Of a stretch of 64,000 nucleotides of DNA, positions 26,380 through 34,251 are shown in pieces. Below the pieces are notes generated by a model. The model saw only the letters and a list, made by a program, of their open reading frames with translations, did not search any database and was not told the DNA's origin. Location: NCBI GenBank assembly GCA_964449115.1, contig CAYUXW010000002.1, positions 13,808 to 77,807 on the forward strand. Direction: 5' to 3'. The DNA comes from UBA1783 sp964449115 (GTDB taxonomy: Bacteria; Bacillota_I; Bacilli_A; Erysipelotrichales; Erysipelotrichaceae). How positions within the stretch are numbered: the stretch's first letter is position 1; every line of letters begins with the position of its first letter. Made by a program: the position numbers and the translations under genes.

Positions 26380-27684
26380 TTAATCAACCAGCAATTCATC
26401 AAGTAATCTGCCATCAGTATTTGGCATATCAAAGCCAATCATTCTAGCCATAGTAACAGCTTCATCTACCATACTGGCTTTTTCGATAACAACACCTTTT
26501 TTTACTGATGGTCCGCTGGCAATAAATAAAGTAGTCTCTTTTCTGTCACCTCTTGAACCATGTGTTGCTTTTCCAATCTTATGATCTCCAGGTTCAGTTG
26601 AAGCCCAGATGGTATCTCTATTTAATCGATCAGAAAAAGAAATATCTCTATTTGATTCAATAATAAAATCAAAAGGTCCAGCTACACGGAAGTGTTTTTT
26701 CATTTCTTCTTTGTCATAGACATATCTTAATTGAATATTTTCATCATCTTTTAATGAAAGTAAGAAATCTTTAACTTTTTTAGCCATTACTTCATCATCT
26801 GGATTTTTAAGTTCAATACAACAGGTTAAAGCTGTTGAATAAGCATAACAATCACAATCGATCATTTCATTGTTTTCATCTGTTCTGATAAAACCTGCTT
26901 CTTTAAGCAAGACATTGATATTTAAAACATCTTCAATATCAGTCTGTCCATGATCACCCATAATAACGAAATTGGTATTTTCATAATCACCATATCTTTT
27001 TATCGATTCTAATAGCACACCCAGTTCCAGATCATGTCTTCTAAGTTGGATATATGCTTCTTCAGAATATATACCATAGGTATGTCTTTGAGTGTCCAAA
27101 TCACACATCTTGACAAACATCACATCTGGCTGACCAAAATCTCTAATCAAATCTGGGGCAACAGACATTGTCAGTCTATCCAGTTCAGCATCAGGTCCCT
27201 TTTGATGCAGACCATACTTCCAGAAATATTTATCCAGCAGATTTTCAGTTGCGTTTCCAATCAGATACTTTTCTGCATCATAATCTTTATATTTATATGG
27301 AACAATCATTGGCCAGTTATAGGTATAATCAGCTCCAGCACTTACTGGCCAGGCAATAGAAGCTGTCGTCAAGCCATGCTCTCTGGCATAATCCAAAATT
27401 GTCGGATCTTTTATCTGGCTTTTATAACCATACCAGACATCATTTGGTTTGCATCCTCTTTCCATTACTTCATTATTACAAATGGTGTGTCTGTCAACAT
27501 ATGTTCCAGTAACAATTGAAGTATGACAACTATAAGTTAAAGCTGGCCATACCGGCTCTAATGAGGCAACGTAAGAACCATCTTCAATAAGTTTGCCAAA
27601 ATTTGGCATTTCTTTCATCTTTTCTATATCACTGGCACAGAGGGCATCTATCATAAATACAAATAATTTTTTCATCTTTTTCAT
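26380..27684 (-). CDS. Alkaline phosphatase-superfamily phosphodiesterase (NPP-like)
   Basis: 434 residues resembling nucleotide pyrophosphatase/phosphodiesterases. The N-terminal FVFMIDALCASD holds the first metal Asp, and the likely nucleophile Thr is in PALTYSCHTSIVTG (about 49). Later metal ligands are MGDHGQTD (about 243) and GDHKIGKATHG (about 365). No signal peptide is present, so it is probably cytoplasmic. The ATG overlaps the stop codon of the hydrogenase-like gene (ATGA), which couples the two in translation. The substrate and the reason for that coupling are unknown. Confidence 0.85.
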   Translation of the reverse strand: MKKMKKLFVFMIDALCASDIEKMKEMPNFGKLIEDGSYVASLEPVWPALTYSCHTSIVTGTYVDRHTICNNEVMERGCKPNDVWYGYKSQIKDPTILDYAREHGLTTASIAWPVSAGADYTYNWPMIVPYKYKDYDAEKYLIGNATENLLDKYFWKYGLHQKGPDAELDRLTMSVAPDLIRDFGQPDVMFVKMCDLDTQRHTYGIYSEEAYIQLRRHDLELGVLLESIKRYGDYENTNFVIMGDHGQTDIEDVLNINVLLKEAGFIRTDENNEMIDCDCYAYSTALTCCIELKNPDDEVMAKKVKDFLLSLKDDENIQLRYVYDKEEMKKHFRVAGPFDFIIESNRDISFSDRLNRDTIWASTEPGDHKIGKATHGSRGDRKETTLFIASGPSVKKGVVIEKASMVDEAVTMARMIGFDMPNTDGRLLDELLVD

Positions 27685-29099
27685 CCATTCTTTTTATTCA
27701 AAGCTGCTGAAATGGTTTTATGTGGTGATTGTTTACCATATCTATCGATAGTAATCTTATTTCTATCTGTATGAGTTAAACAGCCAGCACCACCAATACA
27801 GCCTCCTTCACAAGCCATCCCTTCAATAAAGTTGGCATTCAATACATTGTTTTTCTTTTTCAATAAGGCAATTCTGCAACTGTCAATACCATCACAGACC
27901 ACTGGATTAAATTCAAAATCAGTATCCTGCTGTTTTATTCCGTGAGCCATTGCTTCAGTTAAGCCTCCACTTCTAGCAAATACTCTTCCATAATAGGAAG
28001 CATCTGTCAGCTCAGTTTCTTCTAGAGTTGAAATATCAATATCTCTAGAATCAAATAGTGCCTGTAACTCCTCGAAGGTAATGACTGTATCAATATAATC
28101 TTTTACTTCTTCCTTTAAAATTTCCTGTTTTTTAGCGGTACAAGGTCCAATAAAGACAACCTTGTATTCTGGATTTTTTTCTTTTATTACTTTGCCCAGA
28201 TGAGCCATCGGTGAAAGATTGTGAGAAAGGTATTGAACCAATTCAGGAAAGTTTTTTTCTACATAGCTGACAAATCCTGGGCAGCAACTGGAAATTAGAA
28301 AACCTTTCTCAATCAGCTCTTTAGATTCGCTTTCAGCTACCATATCAGCTCCCAGGGCTGTTTCTACTATCAGATCAAAGCCTAGCTCTTTAAGCCCTGT
28401 AACAACCTGAGAAAGCTTGGCATAGCTGAACTGTGAGGCAATTGCTGGAGCAACCATAGCGACAACTTTATTTTTCTCATTTTTGTTTTTAATAAAATCA
28501 ATTACTTCCAAAATATATGATTTATCATCAATCGCACCAAAAGGACACTGATAAACACAGGCACCACACTGGATACACTTACTTTCATCAATTGCTGCAG
28601 CATTTTCTTCATTGAAATATATCGCTTTGACCTTGCAGGCAGCCTGACATGGTCTTATCCTGTTGATAATGGCAGAAAAAGGACAGACTCTGGCACATAA
28701 ACCACATTCAACACATTTTGATTTATCGATATGGGCAACATGATTGGCATCAAAGGTGATTGCTCCCATCTTGCAGACATCATAACAGCGATGTGCCAGA
28801 CATCCTCTACAGGTTTCTGTAACTACATAACCAGCATCAGGACACTCATCACAGGCGATATCAATTATTTCAATAACGTTTAAATTGTTTTTGTCACCAT
28901 ACATCGCAATTTTTACTCGTTCAGATAAAATTGCTCTTTCCTTATAGACACAGCAACGCATGGTAGGTGTCTTACCCTGAACGATAGTTGCTGGAATATC
29001 GATAATGTTTTCTAAAAGTTTATCCTGCCAAGCTAAAGAAGCGACTTCTTTTAAAACTCTATACTTCAAATCCTGAACCTTAGTATCAAATTTTCTCAT
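27681..29099 (-). CDS. [FeFe] hydrogenase-like iron-sulfur protein
   Basis: 472 residues from ATG 29099 (GGTGGGG upstream); a TTG 21 bases earlier has no site. The N-terminal half carries many Cys and ferredoxin-type motifs (for example CVECGLCARVCP and CIQCGACVYQCP). The C-terminal H-cluster domain shows L1 SSCCPGF (270-276), L2 IGPCTAKKQE (317-326) and L3 EGMACEGGCIGGAG (426-439), with the four H-cluster Cys present. The L2 Met next to Cys320 in canonical enzymes is Gly here. It could be a genuine monomeric hydrogenase or a sensory or low-activity relative. No HydEFG genes are in the window. Confidence 0.85.
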   Translation of the reverse strand: MRKFDTKVQDLKYRVLKEVASLAWQDKLLENIIDIPATIVQGKTPTMRCCVYKERAILSERVKIAMYGDKNNLNVIEIIDIACDECPDAGYVVTETCRGCLAHRCYDVCKMGAITFDANHVAHIDKSKCVECGLCARVCPFSAIINRIRPCQAACKVKAIYFNEENAAAIDESKCIQCGACVYQCPFGAIDDKSYILEVIDFIKNKNEKNKVVAMVAPAIASQFSYAKLSQVVTGLKELGFDLIVETALGADMVAESESKELIEKGFLISSCCPGFVSYVEKNFPELVQYLSHNLSPMAHLGKVIKEKNPEYKVVFIGPCTAKKQEILKEEVKDYIDTVITFEELQALFDSRDIDISTLEETELTDASYYGRVFARSGGLTEAMAHGIKQQDTDFEFNPVVCDGIDSCRIALLKKKNNVLNANFIEGMACEGGCIGGAGCLTHTDRNKITIDRYGKQSPHKTISAALNKKNG

Positions 29100-29124
29100 T
29101 AATATCCCCACCTTTTTCAAGAAT

Positions 29125-29130
29125 ATTTTA
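29125..29130 (-). promoter_or_regulatory. Extended -10 promoter of the hydrogenase-like gene
   Basis: Minus-strand TGCTAAAAT (hexamer 29125-29130), the same extended -10 sequence used by the divergent plus-strand promoter. The -35 is not clear. Confidence 0.45.
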
Positions 29131-29180
29131 GCACATCTATCTTATTTTTTATATAACCTTTAATTTGTGAACAGAACGTA

Positions 29181-29209
29181 TTCAACATTTCTTTTTTATA
29201 TGCTAAAAT
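29181..29209 (+). promoter_or_regulatory. Promoter of the regulator/ABC importer operon
   Basis: -35-like TTCAAC (29181-29186), 17-base spacer, extended -10 TGCTAAAAT (hexamer 29204-29209). The predicted leader runs about 100 bases to the start codon at 29318. Confidence 0.5.
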
Positions 29210-29246
29210 CAAGATGTAATCTGATATCAAAGATCAATTCTGCGAT

Positions 29247-29304
29247 AAAAGACGAGAGTTTAATTTTTCTTTTAACCTTGTCTTTTCAGGCAAGGTTATT
29301 TTTT
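29247..29304 (+). promoter_or_regulatory. Transcription attenuator in the leader of the regulator/ABC operon
   Basis: A terminator hairpin (TAACCTTG 29273-29280 with CAAGGTTA 29291-29298, then six T) sits just before the Shine-Dalgarno GGGAGG of the first gene. An alternative 10-bp helix can form between AAAAGACGAG (29247-29256) and CTTGTCTTTT (29277-29286), with one G-U pair. It uses bases of the terminator 5' arm, so the two structures exclude each other. The ligand or binding protein is unknown, and I do not recognise a known riboswitch class. Confidence 0.6.
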
Positions 29305-29317
29305 AAGGGAGGTTTAT

Positions 29318-29566
29318 ATGCAAAGAATAGCTTTAATCGGCATCATAGTTTCTGATAAAAACAGTGTAGCTAAACTAAATGAATTATTATCTCAGTTTGG
29401 TGAATACATTATTGGAAGAATGGGTTTACCACATAAAGAAAAAAACATTTCGATTATCAGCATTGTAATTGAAGCAGAAAATAATATCATCTCCTCATTA
29501 AGTGGTAAATTAGGAATGTTAGAAGGTGTTTCAGTTAAAACAATCTATCATAAGGAGGAAAATTAA
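29318..29566 (+). CDS. Iron-only hydrogenase system regulator-like protein (TM1266 family)
   Basis: 82 residues with the compact ferredoxin-like/ACT-type fold expected of the TM1266 family (RIALIGIIVSDKNSVAKLNELLSQFGEYIIGRMGLPHKEKN split across the first 45 residues, followed by ISIISIVIEAENNIISSLSGKLG). The family name comes from its linkage with [FeFe] hydrogenase maturation genes; its mechanism is poorly known. Here it faces the hydrogenase-like gene and heads an ABC importer operon, behind an attenuator. The Shine-Dalgarno is GGGAGG, 8 bases before the ATG. Confidence 0.82.
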   Translation: MQRIALIGIIVSDKNSVAKLNELLSQFGEYIIGRMGLPHKEKNISIISIVIEAENNIISSLSGKLGMLEGVSVKTIYHKEEN

Positions 29567-29567
29567 A

Positions 29568-30506
29568 ATGAAAAAGAAATTTATTGTTCTTGTTATTATT
29601 CTGTTTCTTTTTGGATGTAATGAAAAAAAGGATGAAAAAACAGTTTTAAATATCTATAGCCTGAAAGGACCTACTACAATCGGCTTAGCTAAACTTATAA
29701 ATGATGACAGTCAGTTTTATAATTTTAATATTGAAACATCTATCGATAGTATTGTTGCAGCTTTATCAAATGGCGAATGTGACATTGCCTGTCTTCCAGC
29801 GAATGTTGCCAGTAACCTTTATAACAAAACTAAAGACTATACTGTCTTATGTATCAATACTCTTTCAGTTTTATATCTGGTTGAAAACAACAATCAAATT
29901 AATAGTTTTGAAGATTTAAAAGGCAAAACAATCTTATTAACTGGTAAAGGTGCTACTCCGGAATATGCAATAAGGCATTTATTAAATCAATTTGGATTAG
30001 AAAATGATGTAACTTTGGAATTTGCCAGTGAAGCTACTGAAATAGTCAGTATTTTAAGTAATAATACTTCTTATGTTGGCTTACTGCCTCAACCTTTTGT
30101 GATGGTTGCCTTAAATAAGAACCCTGATCTGAGAATCTGTCTGGATTTAAATGAGGTTTGGAATGAAGTGTCTTTGGACTCATCATTAATAACTGGGGTT
30201 ACTATCGTCAGAAATGAAATATTAGAGAAATATGAAAATCAAATTAAACAGTTTTTAGCTGAATACAAAAATTCAGTAAACTATGTCAATTCCAACTTAT
30301 CTGAAGCTGGTAAATGGATAAAGGAGTTGGGCATCGTCGAAAATGAGCATATCGCTACTGCAGCTATTCCTTACTGCAATATTGTATATATTGACTCTTA
30401 CGAAATGAAAAGTAAACTTCAGGGATACCTTTCTACTCTTTTAGACTTTAATCCAGCCAGTATCGGTAACAGTTTACCTGATGATAACTTTTATTACTTA
30501 CCATGA
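29568..30506 (+). CDS. ABC importer substrate-binding lipoprotein (SsuA/ThiY/NMT1-like)
   Basis: 312 residues from ATG 29568 (AAGGAGG upstream); a longer frame inside the regulator gene is not supported. The lipobox is LFGC (Cys at about 17). The mature protein has the periplasmic-binding-protein fold of the SsuA/ThiY class (SLKGPTTIGLAKL; ISNGECDIACLPANVASNLY-like site; FEDLKGKTILLTGKG). Substrates in this class include aliphatic sulfonates, thiamine precursors and nitrate, so the sequence alone does not say what is imported. It overlaps the permease by 4 bases. Confidence 0.86.
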   Translation: MKKKFIVLVIILFLFGCNEKKDEKTVLNIYSLKGPTTIGLAKLINDDSQFYNFNIETSIDSIVAALSNGECDIACLPANVASNLYNKTKDYTVLCINTLSVLYLVENNNQINSFEDLKGKTILLTGKGATPEYAIRHLLNQFGLENDVTLEFASEATEIVSILSNNTSYVGLLPQPFVMVALNKNPDLRICLDLNEVWNEVSLDSSLITGVTIVRNEILEKYENQIKQFLAEYKNSVNYVNSNLSEAGKWIKELGIVENEHIATAAIPYCNIVYIDSYEMKSKLQGYLSTLLDFNPASIGNSLPDDNFYYLP

Positions 30507-31240
30507 AAAAGAATATAAGCAACCTTTCAGCAATCATATTTTGGATTATATTGTGGCAATTAATCGCTGGTTTTATTAATAAACCATATATCTTTGCCAG
30601 TTTTACTGACACTTTAAAGACCCTGCTGACTTTAATAGAAACAAAAACATTTTGGATATCTATATTTAAAACTCTATCATTTACTGTTTCAGGTTTTTTA
30701 TTAGCCTTTGTTTCAAGTTTAATATTTTCTGTTTCCGCCTATAAAAGCAAAATTTTTGAAAACTTTATTAGTCCAATCATATTTGTTTTAAAAACTGTTC
30801 CCGTTGCTTCAATAATAGTAATTATCCTGATCTGGTTTGGTTCGAAATATTTAAGTATCTACATATCCTTTATTGTAGTCTTTCCTCAACTCTATTACGC
30901 CTTTTTATCTGGTTTAAAAAATATTGATGTAGAAATGATGGAAGTAGCAAAGATCTTCAGATTTTCTTTCTTAAAGAAAATATTATATGTATATCGTTTA
31001 TCGATTACTCCTTTTTTAAGAAATTCTATCAGTACAGTCTGCTCTTTAGCTTTTAAAAGCAGCGTCGCAGCTGAAATAATTGGCAATACAATTAATACTA
31101 TTGGGGAGCAGATTTATTATTCTAAGATTTATCTGGATAGTGCCTCTTTGTTTGCCTATAGTTTTATTTTAATTGTCATTTCCTACTTCTTTGAAAAGTC
31201 AATCACTTTTCTTGTTAGCAAACTGGGAGGTAAAGTATGA
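30503..31240 (+). CDS. ABC importer permease (SsuC/ThiX-like)
   Basis: 245 residues with about six membrane helices. The cytoplasmic EAA-loop region is seen around residues 130-190 (GLKNIDVEMMEVAKIFRFS, then AFKSSVAAEIIGNT). This is the BPD_transp_1 fold of SsuC/ThiX-class permeases. It starts in ATGA overlap with the binding-protein gene and ends in ATGA overlap with the ATPase gene, so all three are coupled. Confidence 0.88.
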   Translation: MKKNISNLSAIIFWIILWQLIAGFINKPYIFASFTDTLKTLLTLIETKTFWISIFKTLSFTVSGFLLAFVSSLIFSVSAYKSKIFENFISPIIFVLKTVPVASIIVIILIWFGSKYLSIYISFIVVFPQLYYAFLSGLKNIDVEMMEVAKIFRFSFLKKILYVYRLSITPFLRNSISTVCSLAFKSSVAAEIIGNTINTIGEQIYYSKIYLDSASLFAYSFILIVISYFFEKSITFLVSKLGGKV

Positions 31241-31788
31241 TTAAGCTTCATAATATTACCAAATCATTTAATAATGATTTAGTTTTATCTGACTTCTCTT
31301 TTCATTTTTATCCCAATGAAAAATATTTAATTATTGGAGAAAGCGGTATTGGAAAAACAACATTACTTAATATTATTATGGGGCTGCAAAAACCTGATGG
31401 GGGTTTTGTTGATTGCTTTTGCACTTTTTCCTGCAGTTTTCAACAAACCAGATTATTGGAAAAATATACCATCATTGAAAATCTGAAAATTATCAACAAT
31501 AAAGAAAATCTAGAAGAAATAATCAGTCATCTGATTGGACAGGAATTCATCCATAAACCTGTTTACAGCCTCTCTGGTGGTCAAAAACAAAAAGTCAGTA
31601 TTATTAGAGCTTTGATTTCAAACAGTGATTGTGTGGTATTAGATGAGCCTTTCAATGGTTTAGATGAAAGAAATATTGAGCTGTGTATTAACTACATCCT
31701 AGACAATTTAAAAGGAAGAACCTTAATCATTTCTTCCCATATTACTCAACAATTAAAACCACATAAATTCAATACAATCAATTTATAA
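31237..31788 (+). CDS. ABC importer ATPase, compact
   Basis: 183 residues, shorter than the roughly 240 usual for SsuB/ThiZ, mainly through a missing C-terminal regulatory part. All core motifs are present: Walker A GESGIGKTT (about 34-42), Q-loop SFQQTRLL, signature LSGGQKQKVS (about 109), Walker B CVVLDEPFNGLD (about 132), and a late His in SSHIT. It should energise the import system encoded just upstream. It ends at a bidirectional terminator. Confidence 0.9.
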   Translation: MIKLHNITKSFNNDLVLSDFSFHFYPNEKYLIIGESGIGKTTLLNIIMGLQKPDGGFVDCFCTFSCSFQQTRLLEKYTIIENLKIINNKENLEEIISHLIGQEFIHKPVYSLSGGQKQKVSIIRALISNSDCVVLDEPFNGLDERNIELCINYILDNLKGRTLIISSHITQQLKPHKFNTINL

Positions 31789-31822
31789 AAACAGGATTTA
31801 AAATGATCCTGTTTGTTTTTTT
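31788..31822. terminator. Bidirectional terminator between convergent operons
   Basis: AAACAGGAT (31789-31797) pairs with ATCCTGTTT (31806-31814). Plus-strand T-run after it; the A-run before it serves the minus-strand gene ending at 31821. Confidence 0.8.
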
Positions 31823-32426
31823 ATAGTTTCTTAAAAGCACTGGCTGGGTATTTACAGATTGGACAGATAAAATCTTCAGGCAAAGGATCTCCTTCATAAA
31901 TATAGCCACAGATAGTGCACACATACCCCTTTTTAGTGGTATCGACTTTTCTTTTTACATTTTTATGATAATAGTCATAAGTCATTGAATCATCATTATT
32001 GATAGTTTTTGCCTCTGTTACACCACAAACAAATAGGTAGTGAGTACCTAAATCAATTGTATGTTTTACTTCTAAAGAGATGAAACTGTTAGTTATATCA
32101 ACTAATACCGGTAATCCATTCTGGCTTTTCCAATAATTCAAACCTTCAAATTTGTCTTTATCTTTACCTGAAGCAAAACCAAATCTTTCAAAGATTGAAA
32201 AATCACATTTTTCTGTCAAAGTAACCACATTCATTTTGCCTGTTTTAATAACTGTCTGACAACTATAATTCGCTTTATTTATTCCAACTACAACTGTCAA
32301 TGGTTCGGAAGTAACCTGCATAACAGTATTGCAAATCATTCCATTGTCTTTTATTCCATCATTGGTAGTTAAAACATATAAACCATAACTGATTTTATAA
32401 AGAGCTGTGTTATCTATTAATTCCAT
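31821..32426 (-). CDS. Flavin reductase-rubredoxin fusion (flavoredoxin type)
   Basis: 201 residues. The N-terminal flavin-reductase-like FMN-binding domain (about 1-150; GLYVLTTNDG, TSEPLTVVVGINKANYS, GTHYLFVCGVTEAK) is fused to a C-terminal rubredoxin (CTICGYIYEGDPLPEDFICPIC, with four Cys as two CxxC pairs). Such proteins shuttle electrons from NAD(P)H or flavins in anaerobes, often to oxygen- or NO-detoxifying flavodiiron proteins; none is seen nearby. Its ATG overlaps the folA 3' end by 17 bases, so it rides on the thyA-folA message. Confidence 0.88.
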   Translation of the reverse strand: MELIDNTALYKISYGLYVLTTNDGIKDNGMICNTVMQVTSEPLTVVVGINKANYSCQTVIKTGKMNVVTLTEKCDFSIFERFGFASGKDKDKFEGLNYWKSQNGLPVLVDITNSFISLEVKHTIDLGTHYLFVCGVTEAKTINNDDSMTYDYYHKNVKRKVDTTKKGYVCTICGYIYEGDPLPEDFICPICKYPASAFKKL

Positions 32427-32892
32427 CTTCTTTCCTTTCTAGTAAATAATACATAAATTTATCATATTCAACCTGTTCAATTATATTCCAATCAGCCATA
32501 TTGAAGCAATCCAGATAAGCATCAACTTCATACTCCTCTTTAATGACTGATACATATCCTTTTTTGCAGTAAGGATAAGCTTGGGTGTAGATTGATGCCC
32601 CGCCACAGATGATATACTCTTCTTCATCATTTTCATGTTCTTTTAAAAACTCTATTAAATCCTTAATTACGGTAACACCTTCTGGCTGATATCCATCTTC
32701 CCAAGAAACGACAAAAATATTTCTATCTTTTAATTTTCCAGGTAGTTTGTCATAGGTAGTCTGCCCCATCAAAATATTCTTATTCAAGGTATTCTTTTTA
32801 AAAAGTTGTAATTCCTCTTTAATGTGCCATGGTAAAACACCTTTGATTCCAATTCCCTTATTTGGATCAAAAGCTACACTGAAACTAAACAT
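32410..32892 (-). CDS. folA: Dihydrofolate reductase
   Basis: Reduces dihydrofolate with NADPH. 160 residues with the usual landmarks: VAFDPNKGIGIKGVLPWHIKEEL (N-terminal loop; Trp22-equivalent in PWHI), MGQTTYDKLPGKL, and IICGGASIYTQAYPY. It pairs with thyA (2 bases upstream), as is common, since thymidylate synthase produces dihydrofolate. The downstream flavoredoxin overlaps it. Confidence 0.93.
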   Translation of the reverse strand: MFSFSVAFDPNKGIGIKGVLPWHIKEELQLFKKNTLNKNILMGQTTYDKLPGKLKDRNIFVVSWEDGYQPEGVTVIKDLIEFLKEHENDEEEYIICGGASIYTQAYPYCKKGYVSVIKEEYEVDAYLDCFNMADWNIIEQVEYDKFMYYLLERKEDGINR

Positions 32893-32894
32893 AA

Positions 32895-33767
32895 CTAAAC
32901 ACTTACCTTTCCTCTGATAGCTGGATGTGGATCATAATCAACAACTTCAAAATCTTCATAACAAAAATCTTCGATATTTTTAATAGCAGGATTAATCTTA
33001 AGAGTTGGAAGTTTTCTTGGCTCTCTACTCAGTTGAAGCTTAATCTGTTCAATATGGTCTTTGTAAATATGAACATCACCCAATGTATGAATAAATTCAT
33101 ATGGTTGCAGATCACAAACCTGAGCAACCATCATTAATAATGTAGCATACGATGCAATATTGAATGGAACACCTAAAAAGACATCCGCACTTCTCTGATA
33201 TAACTGTAAAGATAGTTTTTTACCATCAGAACTGACATAAAACTGGAAAAAAGCATGACAAGGAGGTAAAGCCATATCTTCAACCTGAGCGGGATTATAC
33301 GCTACCAGCAAATGTCTTCTTGAAAAAGGATTGTTTTTAATCTGCTCAATCAGATTTTTCAATTGGTCTACTCCAAAGAAATCTCTCCATTGTTTACCAT
33401 ATACCGGTCCTAGTTCTCCCCAGAGTGCAGCGAATTCATCATCATTTTTGACTCTTTCAATAAATTCATCCATTGTTTCGCCCTGATACTCTTCGCTCTT
33501 TTTAAACTTATCATATGGCCAATCATTCCATATCTTGACATTATGTTTTACTAAAGGCTGAATATTTGTTGAACCGGTTATAAACCATAAAAGCTCATAT
33601 AAGATTCCTTTAAAGAAAACTTTTTTTGTAGTCAGTAATGGAAAACCTTCTTCCAAATTGTATCTTGTCTGATAACCAAAGGTTGAAATTGTTCCAGTGC
33701 CCGTCCTGTCACTTCTTTCTTGCCCGTTTTCAAGCACAAACTTACACATGTCTAAATATTGCTTCAT
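32895..33767 (-). CDS. thyA: Thymidylate synthase
   Basis: Makes dTMP from dUMP using methylene-tetrahydrofolate. 290 residues from ATG 33767 (GAGGTG upstream); a GTG 9 bases earlier is less likely. The catalytic Cys is in ALPPCHAFFQFYV, with other hallmarks being QYRDFFGVDQ-type Arg binding and LPTLKINPAIK. The length exceeds the E. coli enzyme (264) by the insertion seen in many Firmicutes. First gene of thyA-folA-flavoredoxin. Confidence 0.96.
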   Translation of the reverse strand: MKQYLDMCKFVLENGQERSDRTGTGTISTFGYQTRYNLEEGFPLLTTKKVFFKGILYELLWFITGSTNIQPLVKHNVKIWNDWPYDKFKKSEEYQGETMDEFIERVKNDDEFAALWGELGPVYGKQWRDFFGVDQLKNLIEQIKNNPFSRRHLLVAYNPAQVEDMALPPCHAFFQFYVSSDGKKLSLQLYQRSADVFLGVPFNIASYATLLMMVAQVCDLQPYEFIHTLGDVHIYKDHIEQIKLQLSREPRKLPTLKINPAIKNIEDFCYEDFEVVDYDPHPAIRGKVSV

Positions 33768-33822
33768 TATTATCACCTCTTATTTTATTTTATTCTATTT
33801 CTCTTTATTAAAACAGCTGTTT

Positions 33823-34239
33823 CTAATTACCTGATAATTCTTTAAGTTTTAAGACTATTTCATCTACTTTAGGTTTTAGTTCTTGCGCTACTTTTAAAGA
33901 ATCAAATAATTTCTTTTGAACAATAGTATCTGAAGCCAATTGATCAAAATAAATATCCGTGATCTTCAAAAAATTACTGATTTCAACTTTTAAATTACCT
34001 GTAAGTCTTACATCTAACAATTCTTTGGCAAAAGTTCTCATATTTCTTTCAAATTCGTCAATAAAACTGTTAGCTTTATCAATAGACTTATATTTTGATA
34101 GAGAAATAATCAATCCTCCCCCTGTAATATCTAAAATTCCAAAATCCTTGGCTTGTTCAAGATAGTAAAGCGCCTCATTTAAAGCATCCTGTGCTCTTAA
34201 ACCGGCATAATAAGCTTCATTTATTTCTTTATGCAACAT
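33823..34239 (-). CDS. Conserved hypothetical helical protein
   Basis: 138 residues, strongly helical, with the conserved middle motif DITGGGLIISLSKYKSIDKA followed by FIDEFERNMRTFAKELLDV. I recall similar uncharacterised proteins in Bacilli, but no function is assigned. It has no signal peptide or membrane segment. It follows the first gatD-like gene by 12 bases and is the last gene of that run, so it may be co-expressed with murT1-gatD1. Confidence 0.7.
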   Translation of the reverse strand: MLHKEINEAYYAGLRAQDALNEALYYLEQAKDFGILDITGGGLIISLSKYKSIDKANSFIDEFERNMRTFAKELLDVRLTGNLKVEISNFLKITDIYFDQLASDTIVQKKLFDSLKVAQELKPKVDEIVLKLKELSGN

Positions 34240-34251
34240 AAAATCCTTCTC

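Noticed and set aside
27034..27519. Plus-strand 161-codon open frame
   Set aside because: It lies antisense inside the phosphodiesterase gene, has no Shine-Dalgarno and its product has no protein-like pattern.
29225..29317. Leader tested by eye against preQ1, TPP and guanidine riboswitches
   Set aside because: The conserved core bases of those classes are not found; only the terminator/antiterminator platform is supported.
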